A stretch of DNA of 64,000 nt, from positions 115,397,552-115,461,551 of the forward strand of contig NC_073313.1 in the NCBI RefSeq assembly GCF_027595985.1. The letters run 5' to 3'. A program made the position numbers and the translations under genes. The notes under the pieces are model-generated. The model did no database searches and was not told the DNA's origin. It saw nothing but the letters and a program-made list of their open reading frames with translations. Of this stretch, positions 53,104 to 63,963 are shown in pieces; positions within the stretch are counted from its first letter, which is position 1; every line of letters starts with the position of its first letter. The stretch comes from Sorex araneus (lineage: Eukaryota; Chordata; Mammalia; Eulipotyphla; Soricidae).

Positions 53104-53319
53104 TCCGAAGGCCTATAATTTTAAATCATGGTTTAAGATAGAAATATTGAAGTGGTGTTACATAACAGTAAAACTTTGAGTGTACTCATATCTTTTAACT
53201 TTAAAATCTATAAATATAAAAACAGGTCAATGTATTTTAAAGGAATATATAGTTCTGTAAAAACTCTTTGGTTACATCATTATTACCACATATCAGTAAA
53301 CTGATGTTTAATATATTAA

Positions 53320-53757
53320 GGTCGAGCAGACCTCTACCTGGGGGAGGCACGGAGGAACGAGACCGAGACAACTCTTTCTGCAAACACATGGGGTTTATTC
53401 AAGCCAACATGCTGGGACCCTGCAGCGTGCCTGAGAGCCCGCAGGGCTGAGGGCCCTGAACTCAAAAAGCAAACAGTTTTTGTACCGTTTTGGAAAAAAG
53501 GGGATCACACATATTGGAACAAAGTGGATCACACATTGGTCACTTAATTTGCTAATCTCAACATTTGTTAACTGTTAACTGTTTCCTCGAAAATGTTTGC
53601 TTACAGCTCCTAGAGCAGTTTGTTGGCCCATTTGGTGACCGTTTCCTGCCCAGCAGTAGGTCTCGAAACCATCTTTCAAAGCAGCCAAGCAGTTACAAAG
53701 GCAAATTCAGCGGTTTGCAGAACCGAGTTTTTAACCCTTAACCTGCCCTCCTCTTCA
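53320..53757 (-). mobile_element. Endogenous retrovirus solo LTR
   Basis: Minus strand: TGAAGAGGAGGGCAGGTTAA start, a U3 with TTCCAATATGTGTGATCC, then GGCTTGAATAAACCCCATGT (polyadenylation signal), AGAGTTGTCTCGGTCTCGTT and CCTCCGTGCC, a typical gammaretrovirus/class II-like R-U5 end, finishing near TCTGCTCGACC. No internal region on either side; the target duplication was not resolved. Confidence 0.75.
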
Positions 53758-54112
53758 AATACACTGAATAAAAAGTGTATTTCTACCCAAATACTAGAGG
53801 TTGAAGAACTAAAGAAAGAAATCAGCTGTGGATAAATAAGGAAATAATAGGGTTACAAAGCATAATTTTCCCCAGCATAAGTTCAAGGTGTCCAGTATGA
53901 TTTGATATATGTATATATGTATGTCTCTGTTGTGGAATGATTACCACAATATAGTCAGTACATCCACAAATACAGTTATAAACTTATTGCGAAGTTTTAA
54001 AATTTACTTTCTTAGCAAATATCAAGTATATAACATGGTTATATATAGCCACTAATGCTATACATTAGATCCCAAGAATTTATTCATCTAATAGCTGGGA
54101 GATTTTCTTGGG
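53758..54112. other. AT-rich spacer
   Basis: Nothing recognised. Confidence 0.5.
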
Positions 54113-54294
54113 TTTTTTGTTTGTTTGTTTTGGGCCATATGCAGTCATGCTCAGAGCTTACTTCTGGTGCTGTGTTCTGTGCTCAGGGGTCACTCCTAGC
54201 ATAGCTTGGGGAACCATTTATGGTATCAGCGATAGAACACAAGTAGGCCATATGTAAGGCAAGTGCCTTACCTTCTATACTATCGCTCCAGCTC
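54113..54294 (-). mobile_element. A-tailed tRNA-headed SINE
   Basis: GGGCCATATGCAGTCATGCT, GCTCAGGGGTCACTCCTAGC, GGGGAACCATTTATGGTATC, CTATACTATCGCTCCAGCTC. A short CTGTGTTCTGTGCTC duplication adds about 10 bp. Confidence 0.9.
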
Positions 54295-54552
54295 AAAAAT
54301 AGGGAGTTTGAAGCCCTTTATCATCACCTGCCCATTTCCCCTAACCATGAGGCCTTGGAGGCCAACAATCTTCTCTTTGCTTCACTGAGTTCAATTCTTC
54401 AGATTCTACTCAAATCAGATTATTCAGTATTAACCTTTCTCACTTAGACTAAAGCCCTGTAGCTTCATTCATGTTACTACAAATAACAAGTTTTTCTTCT
54501 GTCTCAAGACTGAAGAATATTTAATTGTAATTAACATGCTCAATCATTTCAT

Positions 54553-55207
54553 TTCCCCATTTTTATTGAGTTACCATTATTTACAATACCGTTAATGATA
54601 GGTTCATGCACATGTTGTTTCAACACCACATCCACCACCAGAGTCTGTTTCTCTCTATTAATATCCCAGAGATTCCTTCCATCTTTATCCTCCATCCCAG
54701 GAAAGATGAGCTCTCTAGATCACCTCTCCAGTTCAATGGTCTTTGGCCATTTGTTGCTCCTTCACTATGTTTTATATATGTATATATACATTATTTATAT
54801 GTTTTATATATACATATATATGTGTATGTGTTTGTGTATATATATCCCACATATGGAGAGATCATTCTGGATATTTTTCCCCTTCTGGGTGACTTCACTC
54901 AGCATTATATCCTCTAGTTCTATTCGCATAGTGGTAAATTATGTGATTTCATCATTTCTTATAGCTGCATAGTATTTCATTGTGCATATATACTACAATT
55001 TCTTTTATCTAGTCATCTATTCTTGGGTACATGGGTTGTTTCCAGATCTTGGATATTATGAATTAATATAGGAGCACAGATATCTTTTTTGGAAATAGTG
55101 GGTTTTGGATTCTTGCGCTAGTTGCCAAGAAGTGTAAGTGCTAAGTCACATGGAAACTCAATTCTTAGTTTTTTAGATGTATCAATATTTTTCCCCAAAA
55201 GGTTGAA
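54553..55207 (-). mobile_element. L1 3' end (ORF2 end plus 3'UTR), sense part of a twin-primed insertion
   Basis: Inverted order from ATTGAGTTACCATTATTTAC, CCACCACCAGAGTCTG, through CCTTCTGGGTGACTTCACTC, AGCATTATATCCTCTAGTTC, GCATAGTATTTCATTGTGCA, CATGGGTTGTTTCCAGATCT to GTTGAACC. A TA/TG tract at 54774-54847 has grown inside the 3'UTR. Confidence 0.82.
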
Positions 55208-55505
55208 CCAACCACATTCCCAACTTTAAATTATACTAGAAAGCTATAGTAATCAAGACAGCATGCTTCTAGAATAAACACAGATTTGGACCAACTCAAC
55301 AGAATTAAGCCAGAGATATACCCTCAAGTAAATGGTTATCTAATCCTTTGACAAAGGAGTTAGTAATGTCCAATGAACCAAGGAAAGCCTTTTCAGCAAA
55401 TGGTGCTGGGAAAGCTGGTCAGCCATCTTTAGTAAAATGAACTCAGACCTCTATCTCACATCTTACACAAAAGTTAATTCAGAATGGATTGGAGACCTTG
55501 ATATC
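55208..55505 (+). mobile_element. Inverted upstream ORF2 segment of the same L1
   Basis: Opposite orientation to 54553-55207: GCTATAGTAATCAAGACAGC, TCCTTTGACAAAGGAGTTAG, CAAATGGTGCTGGGAAAGCT, AATGGATTGGAGACCTTGAT, from an upstream part of ORF2. Confidence 0.8.
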
Positions 55506-55817
55506 AAAACCCTCCCAACATCACCAGTCTAACCAAAGTCCTGGCCCCTGTTCCTACATTACTTGTTTCTTTGCCATTTGTCTATATGTCTTTTATTTTT
55601 CTGGCTCATAGTTCCTAAAACAATATTTTATTATATTTTTAGTAATAGAGTTACCTTAGTAGGTGACTGTTTTTATGCTGATACTATATTGATTTTATTA
55701 TTATGTCTGTGTAACATAGTTTGAGATTAATAAATGTGATGCCTATAACTATTATGATTTCTCAAGACTGCCTTAACTATCCCAGGTATTTTTAAGGTAT
55801 ATCAAAAACACTAGGAT
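55506..55817. other. Unassigned AT-rich sequence
   Basis: Possibly further decayed L1; nothing firm. Confidence 0.4.
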
Positions 55818-55985
55818 TTTGAGGCCAAGTGATTATATAGAGCATACAATTGCACATGTTGGATTATAGTTTGTTCCCTAGCACCACATGTGGTCCCGTA
55901 AGCACAGCCAGAAGTGATTCTTGATTGCAGAGCTAAGAGTAAGTCCTGAGCATCAACAAAGCCTCAAAGTCCTGCCACAATTCCA
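55818..55985 (+). mobile_element. A-tailed tRNA-headed SINE, diverged
   Basis: GGCCAAGTGATTATATAGAG, CCTAGCACCACATGTGGTCC, GAGCTAAGAGTAAGTCCTGA. Confidence 0.75.
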
Positions 55986-56041
55986 AAGGTTTTTCAGATA
56001 TTTTTTATAGTTCTGCTTTTAAAACTTGCCTTTTAAACCAT

Positions 56042-56207
56042 TTTTGTTTATTTGTTTTGGGGCCACCCCTGACTATGCTCAGAGTTTTCCCCTGGGTTCA
56101 GAGACTACTGCTGGCATACTTAAGGGTCCATATGGAGTCCCAGGGATTAAAACCATCAGCCACATGCAAGGCAAGTGCCGTCTCCCTGTACAATGTCTCT
56201 GGCCAGC
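56042..56207 (-). mobile_element. A-tailed tRNA-headed SINE
   Basis: GGGGCCACCCCTGACTATGC, CATGCAAGGCAAGTGCCGTC, ACAATGTCTCTGGCC. Confidence 0.85.
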
Positions 56208-56834
56208 CTTTGTAATCATAATAGGACTGCACTACATCTACAAATGACTTTGAGGAGGTTGTTAAACAGTATTAATTTTTTTGATCCCTGAGTATAAAGC
56301 CAGAGTTTCATAATGTTCTTACAAAACACAGAGTTTCTATCAGCTCAAGTTATTGTTTTCATATATCAGAGATAGCCTATTATTTTCCTTTTTTGAAGTA
56401 GTTCATTTTTACTAGATTTATTTTTATTTGATTCATTATGAAAGTACAATTTAATTAGTTGCCACCGAAATGATTAGAGCAATAAGTAATGCATTATTAA
56501 AACAAATAACATACTATAGTTATGGTCAAGGACCTTGAAACATCTAGAATTTTTTCTAACATAAGCAATTTATAAGCTAGCTAAAAGTTATAGTACTTTG
56601 TAAAAATTTCCAGTTGTAAGAAATTATAGGCACTAGCTACTAAAATAACTAGTGAGAATAAATATCTTTTCCATAACATTCCTGGTATCAGTCAGGTACT
56701 CAAGAAACTTGAGATATTTTTTTATTGGTATCTTATTTTCTTTAACAACCTTAGCTTCTACTTATGTATTTATTTATTTTAAATGGAGCCTATTTTAAAT
56801 ATTGGATAGATTTTTCTTTATATTTTTCTCTTTT
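56208..56834. other. AT-rich spacer
   Basis: Nothing recognised. Confidence 0.5.
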
Positions 56835-56933
56835 TTTGTTTTCTTTTGGTTTTAAGCCATACCTGGCTGTGCTCAGTGCTTAATCCTCTCTCTGTATTCA
56901 AGCATCTTACCCACTATGCCATCATCCCAGCCT
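56835..56933 (-). mobile_element. Internally deleted A-tailed SINE
   Basis: AGCCATACCTGGCTGTGCTC and TTAATCCTCTCTCTGTATTC pass straight to ATCTTACCCACTATGCCATC; about 60 bp of the middle are missing. Confidence 0.8.
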
Positions 56934-57411
56934 CAAGGATAGATTTTTTGGAAAGAAGATATTACTTTTGTTGGGCTAAAATACATCTCCCTATCATTCC
57001 AATGTATTGATCTAAATTTAGTCTTCTTCAGCAGATATTTAGAGTTTATGTTCATCTCAATAGAGTCTCGCCAGATTTTCATGTTGGCATTTGTTTGTAC
57101 AAAAGAGTCATCTGTTCAAATTGTTTAAGTGCTCCTTCTTACTCCTTACTGGAGTGATTATTTAGAAATCACACTATATGTATGCATATGTGTATATTTA
57201 TATACACATTGGTGTTAGTGTCTTACTAAAATATAGAAAAGTGATTGCACTGAGAGAAAAGGGGTAGTTTCCCTCTGCTTCTTTTTGACAATTTACTGAT
57301 TTAGGACCCACTTTCATCATCTTTCACATGGGAAAATGGAAATGACAAAAATATTCAATGAGATTAACGATTGCTAAACTTTGTGATATGTCAGAATCAT
57401 TTGAAAAACTT
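56934..57411. other. Unassigned AT-rich sequence
   Basis: Nothing recognised. Confidence 0.5.
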
Positions 57412-57655
57412 GTTAGAACCATAATGTCAGGAGAGAGAGAGAGGGAGAGAGAGAGAGAGAGAGAGAGAGTGCAAGAAGATAAGTGCCTGCAATAGAAGAA
57501 GGCTGGAGTGGGGGTGGGGTGTAGCTGGAGGGAAACTGGGACATTGGTAGTGAAAATATACACTGGTGACAGGACTGATATTAGAACATTGTATGACTGA
57601 AACCCAATAATGCACATCTTTGTAACTGTGCATCTCACAGTGATTCAGCTAAAAA
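57412..57655 (+). mobile_element. L1 3'UTR fragment with internal (GA)n
   Basis: A GA run at 57430-57469, then AGTGCCTGCAATAGAAGAAG, ACATTGGTAGTGAAAATATA, ACATTGTATGACTGAAACCC and ATCTCACAGTGATTCAGC. Third copy of the GA-bearing subfamily. Confidence 0.82.
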
Positions 57656-57990
57656 GAGAGAGAGAGAGAAGGAAAGCTTGATAGAATATGTTTTTTACAT
57701 TCCATTCAAAATGTTCTTGTTTGTTAGTAGAAAAAGAGGTTGAAAGCCTATGACTGGAGCATGGGACACAGAATAGGAGATGGCAGGTAATAAATTCAAA
57801 TATGGGGTTTAGCCCTTATTTTAGGAACCAGGTATTTCTAAGTCATGTCATTTGGCCTAAATGAATTTGAAACTTCAGAGAAGCCTCAGAATTTTGATCA
57901 ATGTGGAATCAGAGATAATAATTTAAATAAGTTATAAACAAAATCTCAAGCACAAATAATTTGACTTTCCTCTTAAAGAAAAATCCCCTC

Positions 57991-58029
57991 CCCTTGGGGC
58001 TGGAGCTATAGCACAGCAGGTAGAAAAAA
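57991..58029 (+). mobile_element. Head-only micro-SINE (~30 nt of tRNA head plus A tail) with 16-bp target-site duplication
   Basis: GGGGCTGGAGCTATAGCACA and GCAGGTAG are directly followed by A's, and the whole is flanked by AAAGAAAAATCCCCTC at 57975-57990 and 58030-58045. B box and body are absent. Confidence 0.8.
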
Positions 58030-58045
58030 AAAGAAAAATCCCCTC

Positions 58046-58519
58046 AATAATGCTGAGCCATCAGGAAAGGTAAAATGGATATACAGTTTGAAAGCACAGA
58101 TTTTACCTCACAGAGACAAACTATGTATATTCTACATTGGGAAAAAAACATTGCATGATAATTATAAATGGCATGATTTTAGTGTGACAAAGGGCCACTG
58201 TGCACAAAATCTTCCCTTCTTCTAACAGTACTTGTAATTTCCTCTTGAAATTATAATAGCTTTCATTAAAACTTTAATTCCTAGAAACTGACAAATATAA
58301 GCAAATATGAAGATATGGAGAAAGTAGGTGAAATTTTTTTCAGAAAAAAGAACTTGTGGATTTAATTTTTTTTGGTACAGGTGTTATATAAGATTATTCT
58401 GGAAACTTCAAGAATATAGGATGCACAAAAAGTTTTACTTAAGTCAGAGGTGTGGACAGAAGGTCAAGCTTCTTTCCCCCAACTAAGGTTAAAATAAAAT
58501 ATTAGCCAACTCTCTCTCT
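58046..58519. other. AT-rich spacer
   Basis: Nothing recognised. Confidence 0.5.
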
Positions 58520-59835
58520 TTTTTTAAGTTGAAACTCCGTGAGAGCAGTTACAAAGTTTTTGGTTTAAGTCTCGTCATACAATGGTGAAACACCCGACCG
58601 TTCACCAGTGTACATTTTCCACCACCAAAAACCCCAGTATCCCCTATATCTCACACCCTTCCCCTAACTGTGTGGCAGACGATTTCCATGTTACTCTCTC
58701 TCTCTACTTTGATTACATTCAATATTTAGACACCAAACCCACCATTATTATTTGGGATTTTATCCCCAAACTCAGATATGCCAAAAAGGCAACATTAGAC
58801 AATTTGTTTTCTATTGCTGATTATGGGCTGGAGCGATAGCACAGCAGTAGGGCATTTGCCTTGCATGCAGCCAACCTGGGTTCAATTCCTCCACCAATTC
58901 TTCCGTAGCCTGGCAAGCTACCGAGAGTATCTTGCTTGCACGGCAGAGCCTGTAGGCTACCCATGGCATATTCAATATGCCAAAAACATTAACAACAAGT
59001 CTCAAAATGGAGACATTACTGGTGCCCACTTGAGCAAATCGATGAGCAATGGGATGACAGTGACAGTAATATTGCTGATAATGAATCACATATGATGATG
59101 CACGGCTGCAATAGTGGCCACACGATTTTGGAATTCTGAAGTTTTAATAATTAAATCTGGAGGGATTACTGCCAAAAGCCACTGAATTCTGAGCTTTGTT
59201 TCTGAGATCATGGCCAATAAGCAGCTCAATCAGCAGCCAGAGGACTCATTCATGGTCAGCAACTCGGGGTCTCATAGAGGCAGGGGGGAAAGGCTGGCAC
59301 TGCCCTCTTCCCATGAGGCCCCATGTTCCTCATCACTGCAGCCCCCCCCCCCCCGGCTGTCCCTAGGCTTCTGGAAGATGGTGGCGGCAACCAAGCTGAC
59401 AGGAGAAACAGGCCAAGGCACAAAACTCATTCCCACCTGGGGTAGTCCCACACCAGAAACCAAATGCATAGTCTGGATGCATTTCTGCCAAAAGCCGCTG
59501 AGTTCCGAGCTTTGTTTCTGAGCCTCTGGGATCATGGTCAATAAGCAGCTCTATCAGCAGCCAGAGGGCTCGTTCATGAGTGGCAATTCAGGTCTTGTAG
59601 GGCCAGGGGGAGGGGAAGGGCCTGCTCCACCCCCATCTCATAAATCCCGGAATTCCTTGTCACTGAAGGCCCCTCCCTGGATGTTCCTAGGCCTCTGGAA
59701 GATGGCAGCAGTGACTGAACCGCCAGGGGAAACAGGCCAGGGCACAAAACCCATTCCCACCTGGGGTGGTCTGGCGCCAGAAACCTAATGTGTATTCTGG
59801 ATGCATATCCGCCAAAAGCCTCAAGTTTGATATTC
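58520..59835 (-). mobile_element. L1-tailed composite with tandem ~316-bp units, interrupted by a SINE
   Basis: 58520-58812 is an inverted L1 3' domain (CAATGGTGAAACACCCGACC, GTTCACCAGTGTACATTTTC, ACTTTGATTACATTCAATAT). After the SINE it continues with CACGGCTGCAATAGTGGCCA (as at 10.03 kb), then two tandem units from about 59185: GAGCTTTGTTTCTGAG at 59191 and 59507, GGCTTCTGGAAGATGGTGGC and GGCCTCTGGAAGATGGCAGC, GGAGAAACAGGCCAAGGCAC and GGGAAACAGGCCAGGGCAC. Period 316. Target duplication not found. Confidence 0.65.
58825..59069 (+). mobile_element. RTE-tailed tRNA-headed SINE with target-site duplication
   Basis: GGGCTGGAGCGATAGCACAG, CCTGGGTTCAATTCCTCCAC, GCAAGCTACCGAGAGTATCT, CCAAAAACATTAACAACAAG, TACTGGTGCCCACTTGAGCA, GACAGTGACAGTA. 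Flanks ATTGCTGATTAT (58813) and ATTGCTGATAAT (59071). Confidence 0.93.
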
Positions 59836-60380
59836 AGCAATAAAATGATCAATCACCCATTTCTCCATCAGTGCAAAACTTCCACCCCCAATATCCCCAT
59901 TATCCCTTCCTTTTCCATTTCAGTCCTTACCCTGCCTCTGTGGCAGACAATTGTTCAGATACTCTCTCTATAGTTTTGGGCATTATATTTTGCTTGGATA
60001 TTCCTACCACCATAAAAGCCTGCTTTCTAAGGGCAGATGCTAGATCATCTATTTTCCATTGCTCACTTTGTATATCAGGAAAGGTCACGCAGCCGCATAT
60101 GCGGCCATGTGGTTCAGAGAAATAGTCCTGATAGCCACAAACCAGAGCCAGGTTTGTAGAAGCTCATGGTTGCTGGGATTCCATCTGGAGTTGGTAGGAA
60201 GACTTCACCTGCTCCATCTGGGGCACCCCCATGTTAATCTGTTCGGTTTAGGGTCCAGAGCATTCTCCCGTGTTGTGGTGCTCACCAGCCAGGATTCTTC
60301 ACTCCCAACTCTCAAATTTTATATTGATTGGCTGAACAAAACTAGAGAAGACCTAGGCAATATTTACCAAACTTAATAGG
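59836..60380 (-). mobile_element. Second L1-tailed element head-on to the previous one
   Basis: Inverted L1 3' end: CACCCATTTCTCCATCAGTG, CCCCATTATCCCTTCC, CTGCCTCTGTGGCAGACAAT. Then CCATTGCTCACTTTGTATAT and GCAGCCGCATATGCGGCCAT, parallel to 58.80-59.12 kb, and an unassigned 5' part. Confidence 0.55.
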
Positions 60381-61136
60381 CAGAGTTCGATTGTTATCTT
60401 TTTCTGTCTTGCCTCTTCAGTTTGAGTAAGCCACCTCAGCAAAGTGGGGGAAGGAAAATGACATTACTTTGTCATAAGTAGGTTATAGGACAAAACAAAA
60501 TGAAGGAAACATAGAAATAGAACAACTGGGAGTACAAAATAACAGCTGCCTGATGTAAGTAATAATGGAAACATGAAATAAAATACTTGGAATTGAATTA
60601 AAGTCCTTTATCCAGCCCACTGACTAACATCTTCTCAGATAATTTTAATTTTTTTCACTTGACAGCAACTTTCCTGACAAATTCTTATGTTGACACATTT
60701 AATAAAGATGTGGGACCAATATCATAGACCTAGAAAATGTACTATATCATATCTAGAGAATTTCACAGACTTCTTTCACATTGTTCGTATTTATACTTTG
60801 CGATTCATAACTTCTGTAGTGGTTTGCTATCTGACAAGGAACAAAAGGATAGGAGATTTTTAAAAATACACCATATATGTCTCATAAATTTTGTATACTA
60901 AGATTAGTTGATGCAGTAAAGCTGATTAATCTCTAAGAGAGATAAAATAAACGACAAATTTTCAGTCTGTATCTATCATCATGTTAGAAAAATATCATTT
61001 TTACAGAATATTAAAGGGCTCTTTGCTCTCCCAGACTGGCATTTCTCAATTGGGGGATGTATGGGTCCCTGTGGGCTACCAGGTTAGTCCATGAGAGCCA
61101 TAGATGAAAATAGCCTAAATAATGAACCACAGCCTG
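60381..61136. other. AT-rich unique-looking sequence
   Basis: Nothing recognised. Confidence 0.5.
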
Positions 61137-61311
61137 TGGGGCTGGAGCAATAATACTGAGGGTAGGGAGTTTGCTTTGCATATAGGTGTCCTGGTTCAAT
61201 CCCTAGAATCCATATGGTCCCCTGACTCTTGAAGGAGGGAATCCCTGAGTGCAAAGTCAGAAGTTAGTCCTAAGCACTCCCAAGTGTGGTTCAATACAAA
61301 ACAAAACAAAA
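61137..61311 (+). mobile_element. A-tailed tRNA-headed SINE
   Basis: GTGGGGCTGGAGCAATAATA, CTGGTTCAATCCCTAGAATC, CATATGGTCCCCTGA, TTAGTCCTAAGCACTCCC and an (ACAAA)n tail. Confidence 0.9.
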
Positions 61312-61984
61312 GGACCACAGCATGAGACCAAGAGGTCAACCGAGTAGGAGTAATTGGTCACATGGAGTAAACAAGCCTTGAAGAGAAACAATGTCCCATC
61401 TGAGAACTCCTTAGCAAACTCTGGAGGACTGGGGCAGGCCAAATCCTCACCCTGTCAAAACCTGGGCAGCTGCACTCATACCTTAACAGCCACTGTCATG
61501 TCTACTGAATTCCACCAACAGAGGTATTAAATAGCTGAAAATTTCAGGTACACTGAGTTTCCTTTTGCTTAAAACTCTGGTCCTTCTAGGAGTAGGGGTG
61601 AGTGACCTCGCCACATACCACTACTCCTATACCTCCAGAAGCCTTGAAAGTCACACCCATATTCCACCCCAATGCATGTAAATTCACAGCCCAATTAATG
61701 GATTTTCTGCAGCCATATATCCAAACTCTACAATACTAACAGCCCAGTAAGAGCATACCATATTGGATGGGAATGTAAAATAGAAGCCAACTAAGCGCCA
61801 AGTAAAAAACAAAAACAAAATAACATGGAAGGCTTAACTAACAGCAATAGCTTAGTAAACCCTCAGACAAGGATTTAAAGTCCCCATGGTGAAATACAGC
61901 AATTTTCACAAATGTTCTTTGATTGGAATATTTTTTGAACATCCCATTAGCTATTTAGTGGTAACAAGCATATAAAATAAATTG
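61312..61984. other. Unassigned sequence
   Basis: Moderately GC-richer than its surroundings; no gene or repeat recognised. Confidence 0.45.
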
Positions 61985-62155
61985 TTTTTGGCCTACTATG
62001 GGAGCACACTTGAGAGACAGTTGGGAAAATGGTGACAGTGGAAGAAGGAAGGTCACAGTAGTGGTGGGATTGGGGTTGGAATACTGAATGCTGTAACAAA
62101 TCATCATGAACAACTTTGTAAATCAAGGTATTTAAATAAAGTGGGAATTTTTTCA
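61985..62155 (+). mobile_element. L1 3'UTR fragment
   Basis: GGGAGCACACTTGAGAGACA, GAAGGTCACAGTAGTGGTGG, CATGAACAACTTTGTAAATC, ATTTAAATAAAGTGGG. It ends at the start of the RTE tail. Confidence 0.75.
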
Positions 62156-62808
62156 CTTGTATCACTTGTCATCCTGCTGATTTTCTATTTGCTCGAGTGG
62201 GTGCCAGTAACGACTCCATCCGTCCCTGTCGCGTGCTAGTGTAGCCCAATAGTATCTGTCACTCCAGGAAAACGAAGAGCCTCAAGCTGTTCATTCAGGG
62301 TTTTGGCGAAGAAGCCTGACCATCTCGTAGGTGGGCGACCATGCTGTCTTTTGACATCCTGTGGAATCCAGTCGGTAACAGCTCTAGTCCAGCAGTCGTC
62401 TCTAAATCGCATTATGTGTTCGGCCCATCTGATTTTTGACACCTTGGCAAACAAAACAGCATTTCTGATTCTTGATCGTCCACGGAGGTCGGAACTCCAG
62501 ATTCCTTCTCTCATTTGAGTGAAATGTGATACTCCAAGCATAACTCTTTCCATTCCTCTTTGGGATACACAAATAGCGCTCTCATCCTGCTTTTGTAGGG
62601 CCCAGGTCTCTGAGGAGTATGTTAGTGCAGGAAGAATGGTGGAATCAAAAGGATGTGCCTGGAACCAGAGGTTTTCGTCCTCTTAACAACTTCTTTGACG
62701 CTCTTGAAGGCATTCCACACCGCTCTATTCCTCCTGTGCAGTTCTGGCACCAAGTCATTCCTCATGTTGAGTTCTCGACCCAGGTACACATAGCTGCTTT
62801 TAAATTTT
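62156..62808 (-). mobile_element. RTE-clade LINE, 5'-truncated 3' end
   Basis: Minus strand frame with VMLGVSHFTQMREGIWSSDL, FAKVSKIRWAEHIMRF, WTRAVTDWIPQDVKRQHGRP and PTRWSGFFAKTLNEQLEALR, the C-terminal region after the reverse transcriptase of RTE elements, with frameshifts upstream. The 3'UTR has GGGCTACACTAGCACGCGAC, CCCACTCGAGCAAATAG and an AAGTGATACAAGTGA tail. This is the reference for the SINE and composite 3' ends. Confidence 0.9.
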
Positions 62809-62814
62809 TCTAAT

Positions 62815-63275
62815 ATTTAAATTTTTTAAAATTTTAATTGAAAATTTTAACTAAATTATAGTTAAAAAGTTGTTTAATATTTTAAAACCAATCCCTTCAC
62901 CTGTGGACTTTACCTACCACCAATGTCCCCTAGTTTTTCTTATTCGTTAAACTCAACCTCCCAGCTAGACTCTATGGTAGCCAATTTTCTTCTCTCTTTT
63001 TCCTTTGTTTCCTTTTAGGCAGTGTGGTTCACAATACTGTTAATGAAAGGGTATAATACATATCACTTTACCTTCTTTCAGTACTTAATTCTTGTCCAGA
63101 ACAATAATTTCCAACTATCATTGTCATAGTGATCTCTCCTCTATACTACTTGCACTCACCATATGTTCTGGCAAAATTTCTACCTGGCCCTCATTGCTAT
63201 TTCCTCTAGGTATTATTCTCATGCCATGTTTTATATATTCCAAAAATGAGTAGGATCATTCTATGTCTGTGTCTC
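62815..63275 (-). mobile_element. L1 3' end, old
   Basis: ATTTTAAAACCAATCCCTTC, ACCACCAATGTCCCC, AGGCAGTGTGGTTCACAATA, TTCTGGCAAAATTTCTACCT, GGATCATTCTATGTCTGTGT; inverted L1 3'UTR order. Confidence 0.65.
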
Positions 63276-63284
63276 TCAGCTCAC

Positions 63285-63425
63285 TAATGTGAACTTTTTG
63301 CATGTGGCAGGGCTGGGTTTGATTCTTGTTACTCCAAGAGCAATCCCAAAGTGTTGCACCAAGATAGTCCTTGAGCCCTTTTGTCTGGTTCAACTGCCCC
63401 ACCTCACCAAGAAATAAAATAAATG
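63285..63425 (+). mobile_element. A-tailed SINE, diverged
   Basis: GCATGTGGCAGGGCTGGGTT, TGATTCTTGTTACTCCAAGA and an A-rich end; head mostly lost. Confidence 0.55.
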
Positions 63426-63715
63426 CCATTTTCAAATAAAAGGCAAGCCAACAACAGCAGTGAGACTTCAACAATAATTCACTTGCCAAATTGGGTAGAT
63501 CAATAGGGAGATCATCAACTGGAAAGACAACTTGGTCCATATTACCCACTTATACTTAACATCTATGTGACAATTATATGGCAGTAGCTATGTATATATT
63601 TTATAAGGGTGTATGTAATATTCTTCAGAGTAAACCATAACCTAGGTTATAAAACAAACCAAACCTTTTAAAGAATGGAAATTTAATAATGTTTATTATC
63701 TGAGTATAATGTACT

Positions 63716-63963
63716 GTCACTGTCACTGTCATCCCGTTGCTCATTGATTTGTTCGAGTGGGCACCAGTAACGTCTCTCATTGTGAGACTTGTTGTTCCTG
63801 TTTTTGGCATATCGAATATGCCACAGGTAGCTTGCCAGGCTCTGCCGTGCAGGCACGACACTCTCAGTAGCTTACTGGGCTCTCCGAGAGGGGTGGAGGA
63901 ATCGAACACGGGTCGGTTGCATGAAAGGCAAACGCCCTACTGCTGTGCTATGGCTCCAGCCCA
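63716..63963 (-). mobile_element. RTE-tailed tRNA-headed SINE with exact 13-bp target-site duplication
   Basis: Minus strand GGGCTGGAGCCATAGCACAG, CGACCCGTGTTCGATTCCTC, CCGAGAGAG-like body, CACAATGAGAGACGTTACTG, GGTGCCCACTCGAACAAATC, and a (GACAGT)n tail. AGTATAATGTACT is at 63703-63715 and 63964-63976. Confidence 0.95.

Noticed and set aside
53104..53123. Second copy of CCGAAGG...TATAATTTTA considered as a dispersed repeat
   Set aside because: It is the target-site duplication of the 52.1-53.1 kb insertion.
52631..53179. Arg/Glu- and Ser/Leu-rich frames of up to 156 codons
   Set aside because: They run through the AG/CT repeat of the L1-tailed composite.
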